A DNA stretch of 24,562 nt from Candidatus Portnoybacteria bacterium CG08_land_8_20_14_0_20_40_83 (GTDB lineage Bacteria; Patescibacteriota; Minisyncoccia; Portnoybacterales; GWB1-42-6): NCBI GenBank assembly GCA_002774415.1, contig PEYL01000064.1, positions 1 to 24,562 on the forward strand, in the 5' to 3' direction. The notes under the pieces are model-generated. The model saw only the letters and a program-made list of their open reading frames with translations, had not been told where the DNA came from and searched no databases. Within the stretch, counting starts at the first letter, position 1. Each line of letters begins with the position of its first letter. A program made the position numbers and the translations under genes. This document shows positions 14,877 through 19,884 of the stretch, in pieces.

Positions 14877-14904
14877 TTGACTTCAGATTTACCGGTGCTA
14901 TAAT
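14877..14904 (+). promoter_or_regulatory. Strong promoter upstream of secE-nusG-rplK
   Basis: TTGACT (14877-14882), 16-base spacer, TATAAT (14899-14904) with TGC immediately before it, an extended -10. It is the best consensus promoter in the window and lies 133 bases before secE, as expected for the secE-nusG-rplK transcription unit. Confidence 0.75.
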
Positions 14905-14914
14905 AGGCTTAATT

Positions 14915-14932
14915 AAGCCCGCGAGGGCTTTT
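14915..14932 (+). other. Hairpin at the predicted 5' end of the secE transcript
   Basis: Perfect AAGCCC-gcga-GGGCTT stem followed by only four T. The predicted transcription start (about 14911) puts it at the very 5' end. AAGCC can alternatively pair with GGCTT at 14906-14910. A second perfect hairpin GTTCGCC-ttt-GGCGAAC follows at 14954-14970, closed by AGCGC/GCGCT. It may stabilise the 5' end or cause early termination. Confidence 0.45.
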
Positions 14933-14986
14933 AAAGTACACGGAAAGCGCAAAGTTCGCCTTTGGCGAACATTACCCAGAAGCGCT

Positions 14987-15036
14987 CACACGGATTAATC
15001 CGTGTCATCCGTGTGTAATTCGTATATCAGTGTCGC
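14987..15036. repeat. Partial inverted-repeat element before secE (family 2)
   Basis: The segment 14998-15036 (ATCCGTGTCATCCGTGTG onward, ending GTGTCGCT) is close to the reverse complement of the left arm at 2343-2381. Only a short left partner (CACACGGAT, 14987-14995) remains. It ends one base before the secE ATG and replaces any ribosome-binding site. Confidence 0.7.
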
Positions 15037-15037
15037 T

Positions 15038-15229
15038 ATGAATATATTTGCCAAGTTAGTAAATTTTTTAAAAGAGGTCAGGTTTGAGCTTAAAAAAGTC
15101 ACCTGGCCGACAAGACAGGAAACTATCAGGTTTACCTTGCTTGTGATTGGTGTTTCGGCCGGCGTGGCGGCATTTTTGGGCGGACTGGATTATCTTTTTA
15201 GCATTATTTTGACTAAATTTGTGTTATAA
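15038..15229 (+). CDS. secE: Preprotein translocase subunit SecE
   Basis: Essential small subunit of the SecYEG channel, 63 residues, the single-helix form. It has the amphipathic FLKEVRFELKKVTWPTRQET signature followed by one transmembrane helix at about 27-57. I chose the ATG at 15038 because the family begins just before FLKEV; the frame is open upstream to 15002 only through repeat sequence. No Shine-Dalgarno. nusG follows across an inverted repeat, the conserved secE-nusG-rplK order. Confidence 0.95.
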   Translation: MNIFAKLVNFLKEVRFELKKVTWPTRQETIRFTLLVIGVSAGVAAFLGGLDYLFSIILTKFVL

Positions 15230-15230
15230 C

Positions 15231-15315
15231 ATACGAATTATGCAAATTTAATGCGAATCTACAAATATGCGAATTCGCATATCCGCAAATCCGCATAGAA
15301 TTCGTAGATTCGTAT
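15231..15315. repeat. Inverted-repeat element between secE and nusG (family 4)
   Basis: Left arm 15231-15273 and right arm 15274-15315 meet at a central GAATTC with no loop; ATACGAAT begins the left arm and its complement ends the right arm. Units of ATGCGAAT/ATGCGGAT recur. Many mismatches are A against C, as in family 2. It starts 2 bases after the secE stop and ends 5 bases before the nusG ATG. Confidence 0.8.
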
Positions 15316-15320
15316 AGATT

Positions 15321-15863
15321 ATGCCAAAGCAGATATCTCGCGGAAGAAATTGGTATGCGCTGCACACATATTCCGGTTATGAGGAAGCGGTTGCCAGAAA
15401 CTTAAAACAGCGCATAGAATCAATGGGCATGGAAGACAAAATTTTCAATGTCCTTGTTCCGATTGAGAAAAAAATAAAAATAAAAGGAGGTAAAAGAAAA
15501 GTCGTGGAAGAAAAAATTTATCCCGGCTATGTTTTAGTTGAAATGATAGTGACTGATGATTCCTGGTATGTTGTGCGAAACACTCCTCGGGTGACAGGCT
15601 TTATCGGTTCGGGCACAATTCCTACTCCTCTTTCACCCGAAGAAATTGGCGAATTGCAAAAAAGGATGGGGGTTGAGGAGCCAAAATTTAAAATAGACGT
15701 TTCGGTCGGCGACCCGGTTAAAATTACTGACGGTCCTTTCAAAGATATGGACGGCAAAATTTCCGAAATTGACGAGGAAAGAGGAAGAATCAAGGTGCTT
15801 ATTTCTATGTTTGGCAGAGAGACGCCGGTTGAATTGGACTTTTTACAAATCAAAAAGATATAG
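15321..15863 (+). CDS. nusG: Transcription elongation/antitermination factor NusG
   Basis: Binds RNA polymerase through its N-terminal NGN domain and couples it to ribosomes or Rho through the KOW domain. It has 180 residues, normal length. NGN: NWYALHTYSGYEEAVARNL at the start and EEKIYPGYVLVEM near residue 65, then WYVVRNTPRVTGFIGSG. KOW: VGDPVKITDGPFKDMDGKI to the C-terminus (about 126-180). The start ATG is directly after the inverted repeat, without a Shine-Dalgarno. The stop TAG is immediately followed by the S23-containing repeat element. Confidence 0.97.
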   Translation: MPKQISRGRNWYALHTYSGYEEAVARNLKQRIESMGMEDKIFNVLVPIEKKIKIKGGKRKVVEEKIYPGYVLVEMIVTDDSWYVVRNTPRVTGFIGSGTIPTPLSPEEIGELQKRMGVEEPKFKIDVSVGDPVKITDGPFKDMDGKISEIDEERGRIKVLISMFGRETPVELDFLQIKKI

Positions 15864-16334
15864 GGTCAGTCTGTCAGTTCATCAGTTCGTCAGTTTGGAA
15901 TTAATTTCTTGACTCATCAATTTATCGGTTAATAAATAATAACTAATAATGGCGACGGGATTGCAAAATTTAAAAATATATCAGATGGCGCGGGAATTGG
16001 AAATAGAGATTTATCACATTACAAAAGAATTTCCAGCAGATGAGAAATATAGAAGCATAGATCAATTAAAGCGTTCATCATCATCGGTCACAAATAATAT
16101 AGCCGAAGCTTATAATAAGCAATCATTAAAAGAAAAAATATATATTTAAAAGATGTTGTCATATGCGAGGCTGAAGAAACGAAAAGCAATCTTGCAGTTT
16201 GTAGAGATAAACGCTTCGCAGACGGAGACAAGCTGACAATTCTTATCGAAAAATATTTAGAATTAATAAAAGCAGTTAATGGTTATATCCGTTTTCTAAA
16301 AACTGATAAACTGAAAAACTGATAAACTGAAACC
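15864..16334 (+). mobile_element. Putative inverted-repeat element carrying an S23-type gene
   Basis: Terminal arms 15864-15896 and 16300-16334 are imperfect reverse complements (about 27 of 33 positions with one 2-base gap), both made of 8-base TCAGTTYR-like units. The left arm starts on the base after the nusG stop; the right arm ends 3 bases before the rplK ATG. The interior carries a frameshifted four-helix-bundle gene whose last codons and stop lie inside the right arm. S23-type genes are known inside 23S rRNA intervening sequences that also have inverted-repeat ends; finding this arrangement in a ribosomal-protein operon is the reason I call it mobile. No transposase or reverse transcriptase is present. 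Confidence 0.55.
15949..16322 (+). pseudogene. S23/IVS-type four-helix-bundle protein, frameshifted
   Basis: The first frame encodes GLQNLKIYQMARELEIEIYH, later RSIDQLKRSSSSVTNNIAEA, the hallmark of the 23S rRNA intervening-sequence protein (S23, TIGR02436-like four-helix bundle), and stops at 16147-16149. The next frame continues the same protein: KDVVICEAEETKSNLAVC and LIEKYLELIKAVNGYIRFLK, ending at 16320-16322. One missing T in the TATATTTAAAA stretch near 16145 explains the break; restoring it gives about 124 residues, the usual family length. The final codons (TDKLKN) come from the repeat arm. Function is unknown; the family is basic, pentameric, and related to Avd of diversity-generating retroelements. 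The break could be real or a homopolymer sequencing error. Confidence 0.85.
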
Positions 16335-16337
16335 AAA

Positions 16338-16760
16338 ATGTCTAAGCCAATAAAGGCTATCGTAAAACTTCAGCTGCCGGGCGGCGCGGCCACTCCGGGC
16401 CAGCAAATCGGTCAGGCTCTTGGCCAGCACGGTTTGAATTTGGCTGAGTTTTGTTCCAGATTCAACGAGGCGACCAAAGACAAAACAGGCGATATAGTGC
16501 CGGTTGTGATTACTATTTATCAGGACAGAACCTACGATTTTATAACTAAAACTCCGCCGACTTCTGATTTGCTCAGAAAAGCCGCGGGCATTGAAAAAGG
16601 CGCGGCCAATCCTTTGAAAGAAAAAGTCGGCAAAATAACAAAAGCCCAGCTTCGCGAAATTGCAGAGAAAAAAATGGCGGATCTGAACGCCGAAGACATA
16701 GAAGCGGCGATGAAAATAATAGAAGGAAGCGCCAGAAGCATGGGGATTAAAGTGGAATAA
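16338..16760 (+). CDS. rplK: 50S ribosomal protein L11
   Basis: Binds the GTPase-associated region of 23S rRNA. It has 140 residues, standard. N-terminal KAIVKLQLPGGAATPGQQIG and ALGQHGLNLAEFCSRFN, then ITIYQDRTYDFITKTPPTS and the C-terminal RNA-binding KGAANPLKEKVGKIT with RSMGIKVE at the end. The ATG follows the repeat arm by 3 bases, with no Shine-Dalgarno. rplA (L1), which usually follows rplK, is absent; a terminator and an unrelated HD gene follow instead. Confidence 0.97.
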   Translation: MSKPIKAIVKLQLPGGAATPGQQIGQALGQHGLNLAEFCSRFNEATKDKTGDIVPVVITIYQDRTYDFITKTPPTSDLLRKAAGIEKGAANPLKEKVGKITKAQLREIAEKKMADLNAEDIEAAMKIIEGSARSMGIKVE

Positions 16761-16774
16761 AAATTTTAAAATTT

Positions 16775-16795
16775 CCTCTCTTTTTTAAAGAGAGG
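16775..16795. repeat. Small hairpin CCTCTC...GAGAGG after rplK
   Basis: CCTCTC-N9-GAGAGG followed by GCTGGGGTGAG. It has no T-run. The motif looks like another dispersed intergenic repeat type rather than a terminator. Confidence 0.4.
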
Positions 16796-16822
16796 GCTGG
16801 GGTGAGTTAAGTTTTAATAAAG

Positions 16823-16843
16823 AGCAACAATACGTTGCTTTTT
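16823..16843 (+). terminator. Intrinsic terminator of the secE-nusG-rplK unit
   Basis: AGCAAC-aatac-GTTGCT stem followed by a T-run (T5 including the last stem base). Its 3' stem also supplies the -35 hexamer of the next promoter. Confidence 0.75.
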
Positions 16844-16863
16844 AATTTAGTCCGTGATAATTT
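16835..16863 (+). promoter_or_regulatory. Promoter of the HD hydrolase gene, embedded in the terminator
   Basis: TTGCTT (16835-16840, in the terminator's 3' arm), 17-base spacer, TAATTT (16858-16863) preceded by TGA as an extended -10. From TTGC through CGTGATAA, 22 of 26 bases match the segment at 17626-17651. Confidence 0.5.
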
Positions 16864-16909
16864 AAAAATTAATAAGTAGTACATTAAAAAAGAAAGGAGA
16901 TTGGCATTT

Positions 16910-17593
16910 ATGGAGGAAAAACTTCAAAAGATAAAAGAAATTGCTCAGAGAGAAATGAAAGAAGCTGAATCTGCCCATGATTTTCTTCATGTGATGAGGG
17001 TCTATAATTTATGTTTGCATCTCGCAAAAACTGATCCCGATGTGGATTTGGAAATTTTGAAAGCAGCCATTTTTCTGCATGATATTGCCAGAGTCAAAGA
17101 AGATAGCGACGCTTCTGGGAAAATTGACCATGCGATTTTTAGCGCAAAAATGGCCCAGAAGATTTTAAGAAATTTAGATTATCCGGAAGAAAAAATTAAA
17201 CAGATCGAACACTGCATCGTTGCTCATAGATTCCGAAGCGGAAACGAACCTCAGACAAAAGAAGCTAAAATTTTGTTCGATGCCGATAAATTGGATGTTC
17301 TGGGTACTATAGGAATTGCGAGATCTTATACTATGGCCGGACGGTACGGTGAAAAAATGTATTTGGATGTCTCGATAGCCCAATATGTCAAAGAAAACCT
17401 TGTCGGCGGAAAGGAAGGAGGGAGAATCAAAGTTATCTCAAAACATGCCCCCAACCTGGAATATGAGTTAAAATTTAAACGTATTCCTGATAGATTATAT
17501 ACTAAAGAAGCAAAAAGAATTGCTAGAGACAGATTAAAATTCATGGATCAATTCTATAAAAGATTTAAAAAAGAAATGGCTGGCGAAAAGTGA
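16910..17593 (+). CDS. HD-domain metal-dependent phosphohydrolase
   Basis: It has 227 residues of the HD superfamily; likely a nucleotide or phosphate-ester hydrolase, substrate unknown. Metal ligands: His23 in SAHDFLHVMRV, His57-Asp58 in IFLHDIARV, His101 and His106 in HCIVAHRFRS, and the distal Asp124/Asp126 in ILFDADKLD. I chose the ATG at 16910 because AAAGGAG (16893-16899) lies 10 bases upstream; a TTG at 16901 would leave no spacing. It has its own promoter and terminator. The genomic position before dCMP deaminase and thymidylate synthase genes suggests a deoxynucleotide role, for example hydrolysing dNMPs, but that is inference. Confidence 0.88.
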   Translation: MEEKLQKIKEIAQREMKEAESAHDFLHVMRVYNLCLHLAKTDPDVDLEILKAAIFLHDIARVKEDSDASGKIDHAIFSAKMAQKILRNLDYPEEKIKQIEHCIVAHRFRSGNEPQTKEAKILFDADKLDVLGTIGIARSYTMAGRYGEKMYLDVSIAQYVKENLVGGKEGGRIKVISKHAPNLEYELKFKRIPDRLYTKEAKRIARDRLKFMDQFYKRFKKEMAGEK

Positions 17594-17607
17594 TGTATGA
17601 TGTTTTA

Positions 17608-17640
17608 GGCAAGACGAAACTAGTCTTGCCTTTTATTTTT
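17608..17640 (+). terminator. Intrinsic terminator after the HD gene
   Basis: Perfect 8-bp stem GGCAAGAC-gaaacta-GTCTTGCC followed by TTTTATTTTT. Confidence 0.85.
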
Positions 17641-17654
17641 GTTCGTGATAAGTT
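17626..17654 (+). promoter_or_regulatory. Promoter of the dCMP deaminase operon, embedded in the terminator
   Basis: TTGCCT (17626-17631, spanning the terminator's 3' arm), 17-base spacer, TAAGTT (17649-17654) preceded by TGA. It is laid out exactly as at 16835-16863. Confidence 0.45.
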
Positions 17655-17722
17655 AATATAACAAAATAAAAAGGAGGGAATGAACCTTAAAAATAAAAAT
17701 AAAATATGGAGGAGGTATAAGA

Positions 17723-18211
17723 ATGAAAACGGTGAAAGGAAAACAGATAAGACCGAGCTGGGAAGAGATGGGTATGGAAATGGCGGAATTAATGGCAAAA
17801 AGATCCGTCTGTTTGCATTATCAGGTGGGAGCGTCTTTTTGGAGAGGCAATAAGCCACTAGTGAGTGGTTATAATGGCCCACCAAGACGCATTGTTCATT
17901 GCAGCGAAGTTGGATGCGCAAAGGAGACAGGAGACAATGGAGGGAAATGCAGAGGAGCTCATGCGGAAATGAACGCAATTGTAAACGCCGCTCTTCACGG
18001 AATTTCCATTGGCGGTGCCACTGTTTATTGCTCTTATAGGCCATGTCTTGAATGCTCAAAGCACTTGATTAATGCAGAGGTAGTCCGTTTCGTTTATAAA
18101 TATGATTACGACAAAGAACTAGAAGCAACTGAGATGCTGAAGGCGGCAGGAATAGAGCTTTTAAAATACAGTGATTTTTTAAAAGCCCTGGGAAAGGGGG
18201 TGATAAAATGA
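17723..18211 (+). CDS. dCMP deaminase
   Basis: Zinc-dependent deamination of dCMP to dUMP, precursor of dTMP. It has 162 residues. Catalytic motif HAEMNAI (His80, Glu82) and PCLEC (Cys108, Cys111) give the active-site zinc ligands and proton shuttle; the extra cysteines Cys60, Cys65 and Cys76 before the HAE motif match the second metal site of ComEB/DCTD-type enzymes, and SGYNGPPR is the usual substrate-loop motif. A very strong Shine-Dalgarno GGAGGAGGT (17708-17716) lies 6 bases before the ATG. The stop overlaps the next start (ATGA), which couples it to the thymidylate synthase homologue. A nucleoside rather than nucleotide substrate is less likely given the length. Confidence 0.93.
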   Translation: MKTVKGKQIRPSWEEMGMEMAELMAKRSVCLHYQVGASFWRGNKPLVSGYNGPPRRIVHCSEVGCAKETGDNGGKCRGAHAEMNAIVNAALHGISIGGATVYCSYRPCLECSKHLINAEVVRFVYKYDYDKELEATEMLKAAGIELLKYSDFLKALGKGVIK

Positions 18212-18891
18212 AAGGTGTTTTGAAGGGAGTAAACATTGTTGCAAGAGATTTGCCGGAAGCTTGGTTTTTATGTATTCAAGAGATGTTTAATTATGGGTAT
18301 GAATATAAAATTGACAAATCTAGCTCTGGTCAAATCAAGCGATTGGAATTTGACTGGATAACTGTTCATGTCATTTTTCCTGGAGCCAGGCCCTTGTTGC
18401 CTGATATTCCTCCAGGCATGGGATTCCCTCCGCCAGCTGATATCGAATATGTTGAAAAAGATTATCTACTGTACGTCATGACATCGGAAATAAAACCAGG
18501 GGAAGATTACACCTATGGTCAGGACTTGGAAGAACAGTTTGAGCGGGTAATAAAGCATTACAAGCAATACGGACACAATCTCAATCATTGCTATATGGCG
18601 GTTGGCGATAAAAACACCCTAAAGTTTTATGATAAACCTGGCGGAACGTCTCAATGTCTGCGCGGCATTGATACCCGGATTCGTTACGGTAAGTTGCACT
18701 TTTTTCCTTATTTTCGATCTTGGGACCTTTGGGCCGGCTTTCCAGTTAATTTAGCGGCCATTCAGATAATGAAAGAAGAGATGGCAAAGGCAATTGGAGT
18801 TGAAGACGGAGAAATTATTGCATCGAGCAAAGGACTCCATCTTTACGATTACACTTGGGACTTTGCCAGGACCAGAGTCGGTCTAAAATAG
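18208..18891 (+). CDS. Thymidylate synthase homologue, short methanogen-like type
   Basis: Would convert dUMP and methylene-tetrahydrofolate to dTMP. It has 227 residues, shorter than ThyA (about 264) but near archaeal forms. Evidence is the C-terminal half: a cysteine in GGTSQCLRGIDTRI (Cys150, the likely nucleophile), then FRSWDLWAGFPVNLAAIQIM (Arg170, Ser171, Asp173, Asn181), matching RSxDxxLGxPFN of ThyA, and KGLHLYDY (His211, Tyr213), matching the HxY nucleotide contact. YTYGQDLEEQFERVIKHYK resembles the Y-G-x-x-L...Q segment. The residue after the cysteine is Leu rather than His. It has a good Shine-Dalgarno (AAAGGGGG) and overlaps dCMP deaminase by 4 bases, so substrate supply and use are translationally coupled. 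dCMP hydroxymethylase is an alternative. Confidence 0.8.
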   Translation: MKGVLKGVNIVARDLPEAWFLCIQEMFNYGYEYKIDKSSSGQIKRLEFDWITVHVIFPGARPLLPDIPPGMGFPPPADIEYVEKDYLLYVMTSEIKPGEDYTYGQDLEEQFERVIKHYKQYGHNLNHCYMAVGDKNTLKFYDKPGGTSQCLRGIDTRIRYGKLHFFPYFRSWDLWAGFPVNLAAIQIMKEEMAKAIGVEDGEIIASSKGLHLYDYTWDFARTRVGLK

Positions 18892-18907
18892 AGAGGAGGC
18901 GGTTTAA

Positions 18908-19249
18908 ATGCAGGAAATTTTGAAACGAGCAGATGAAAAACTCGAGAAAGAAATAAAACTTACCAAAAAAGATTTGAGGCCGGAATATTGCTGGAAATGC
19001 GGATTGCAAATCGTCTTGTGCCCCCTTCCAGGCGAAAAATTCGTTTTTTGCGGCGCCAACGAGAATGTCAGCGTTTTTAAGCTCACAAAAGGTTGCAGTA
19101 TCACCTTGGAAAATTCTATGTCGCCGGTAATCCGCAAGGTGGCCAACGGAAAAAAATGCAAGATGCTTATTGAAAGCGAGGCATTGCCAGGATCTTCCCG
19201 TATTATAAAGGAAGGAGAAGCTTACATTAAAAAAATTATGGGATGGTGA
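18908..19249 (+). CDS. Cysteine-rich protein of unknown function
   Basis: It has 113 residues and is not recognised. A basic helical N-terminus (1-24) is followed by CWKCG (Cys28, Cys31), Cys38 and Cys48, spaced like a small zinc ribbon, then a beta-rich stretch and a lysine-rich C-terminus with no membrane segment. A strong Shine-Dalgarno GAGGAGG lies 8 bases before the ATG, and the gene is 16 bases after the thymidylate synthase homologue, so it is the third gene of that operon. A link to deoxynucleotide metabolism is suggested only by position. The intrinsic terminator at 19269-19296 ends the operon. Confidence 0.75.
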   Translation: MQEILKRADEKLEKEIKLTKKDLRPEYCWKCGLQIVLCPLPGEKFVFCGANENVSVFKLTKGCSITLENSMSPVIRKVANGKKCKMLIESEALPGSSRIIKEGEAYIKKIMGW

Positions 19250-19268
19250 ATTCCAAAAACCAAAATTC

Positions 19269-19296
19269 GCCCGCAGAAAAATCTGCGGGCTTTTTT
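19269..19296 (+). terminator. Intrinsic terminator of the dTMP operon
   Basis: Perfect 9-bp stem GCCCGCAGA-aaaa-TCTGCGGGC followed by six T. Confidence 0.9.
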
Positions 19297-19297
19297 C

Positions 19298-19326
19298 TTG
19301 TCTATAAAAATTTTAAGTGCTAATAT
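19298..19326 (+). promoter_or_regulatory. Promoter of the dCTP deaminase-like gene
   Basis: TTGTCT (19298-19303), 17-base spacer, TAATAT (19321-19326) preceded by TGC (extended -10). It begins two bases after the terminator T-run. The -10 ends 9 bases before the ATG, which predicts a leaderless mRNA. Confidence 0.65.
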
Positions 19327-19335
19327 CTAGATACT

Positions 19336-19875
19336 ATGATTCTTGGCATAGACAAACTTCATAAATTAGTTAAAAATAGAAAGCTGGTAGAGGGATTATG
19401 CGAAAGGGAGCTTAACAATCCCGAAGGCGCAGGTTTTGACTTGCGCATAGGAGAAGTTTATGAACTGGAAGGCAAGGGATTTTTGGGGATAGACGAGCGT
19501 AAGACGCCGGATGTAAAATTGCTGGCAAGATACGAAAAAGGAAAGAAAAAAAGTTTTATCTTCAAGCCCGGTAAATATTACGCAATGAAGACAATTGAGA
19601 AAGTTAATACTCCGGCAAATATTTTAATTTTGTTTCGTCCGCGCTCAACTCTTTATCGTTCTGGCATTGCGATTTTTACCGGCAACGCCTCACCCGGTTA
19701 TTGCGGAGAATTAACTTTTGGGATAATTAATCTCGGACCATGTGAGATTAAGATTGAACTTGGCGCGCGGGTGGCGCATGCGATGTTTTATGAAGTAAAG
19801 GGTAAAACAAATTTATACCGCGGCCAATGGAAAGGCGGCAGAGTTAACGCAAAAAAAAGAGAAAAACAAGTTTAA
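19336..19875 (+). CDS. dCTP deaminase/dUTPase-fold protein with altered active site
   Basis: It has 179 residues of the trimeric Dcd/Dut fold: GAGFDLRIGEVYEL near residue 32, PRSTLYRSGI (102-111), GNASPGYCGELTFGIINLG, then the LGARVAHAMFYEV block and YRGQWKGGRV at the end. Overall it resembles dCTP deaminase or Dcd-Dut proteins. However, by eye the catalytic Asp and Glu of that family (as in xDxGFxGxxTLE) fall on Ser119 and Gly129, so I do not assign dcd firmly. It is probably translated from a leaderless mRNA, and its stop is followed at once by glyA. If active, it would feed dUTP/dUMP to the thymidylate route; otherwise a nucleotide-binding or regulatory homologue. Confidence 0.8.
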   Translation: MILGIDKLHKLVKNRKLVEGLCERELNNPEGAGFDLRIGEVYELEGKGFLGIDERKTPDVKLLARYEKGKKKSFIFKPGKYYAMKTIEKVNTPANILILFRPRSTLYRSGIAIFTGNASPGYCGELTFGIINLGPCEIKIELGARVAHAMFYEVKGKTNLYRGQWKGGRVNAKKREKQV

Positions 19876-19884
19876 TTGCCAAAG

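Noticed and set aside
14807..14998. 63-codon open frame upstream of secE
   Set aside because: It spans the best promoter in the window and repeat tracts; the encoded peptide is translated repeat and basic low-complexity sequence.
15864..16334. Diversity-generating retroelement, because S23 proteins resemble Avd
   Set aside because: No reverse transcriptase, template or variable repeat is visible.
17680..17853. 57-codon frame with AAGGAGG just upstream, overlapping the dCMP deaminase start in another frame
   Set aside because: Only 2 bases separate GGAGG from the ATG, the peptide is low-complexity, and the overlapping dCMP deaminase frame is clearly the real one.
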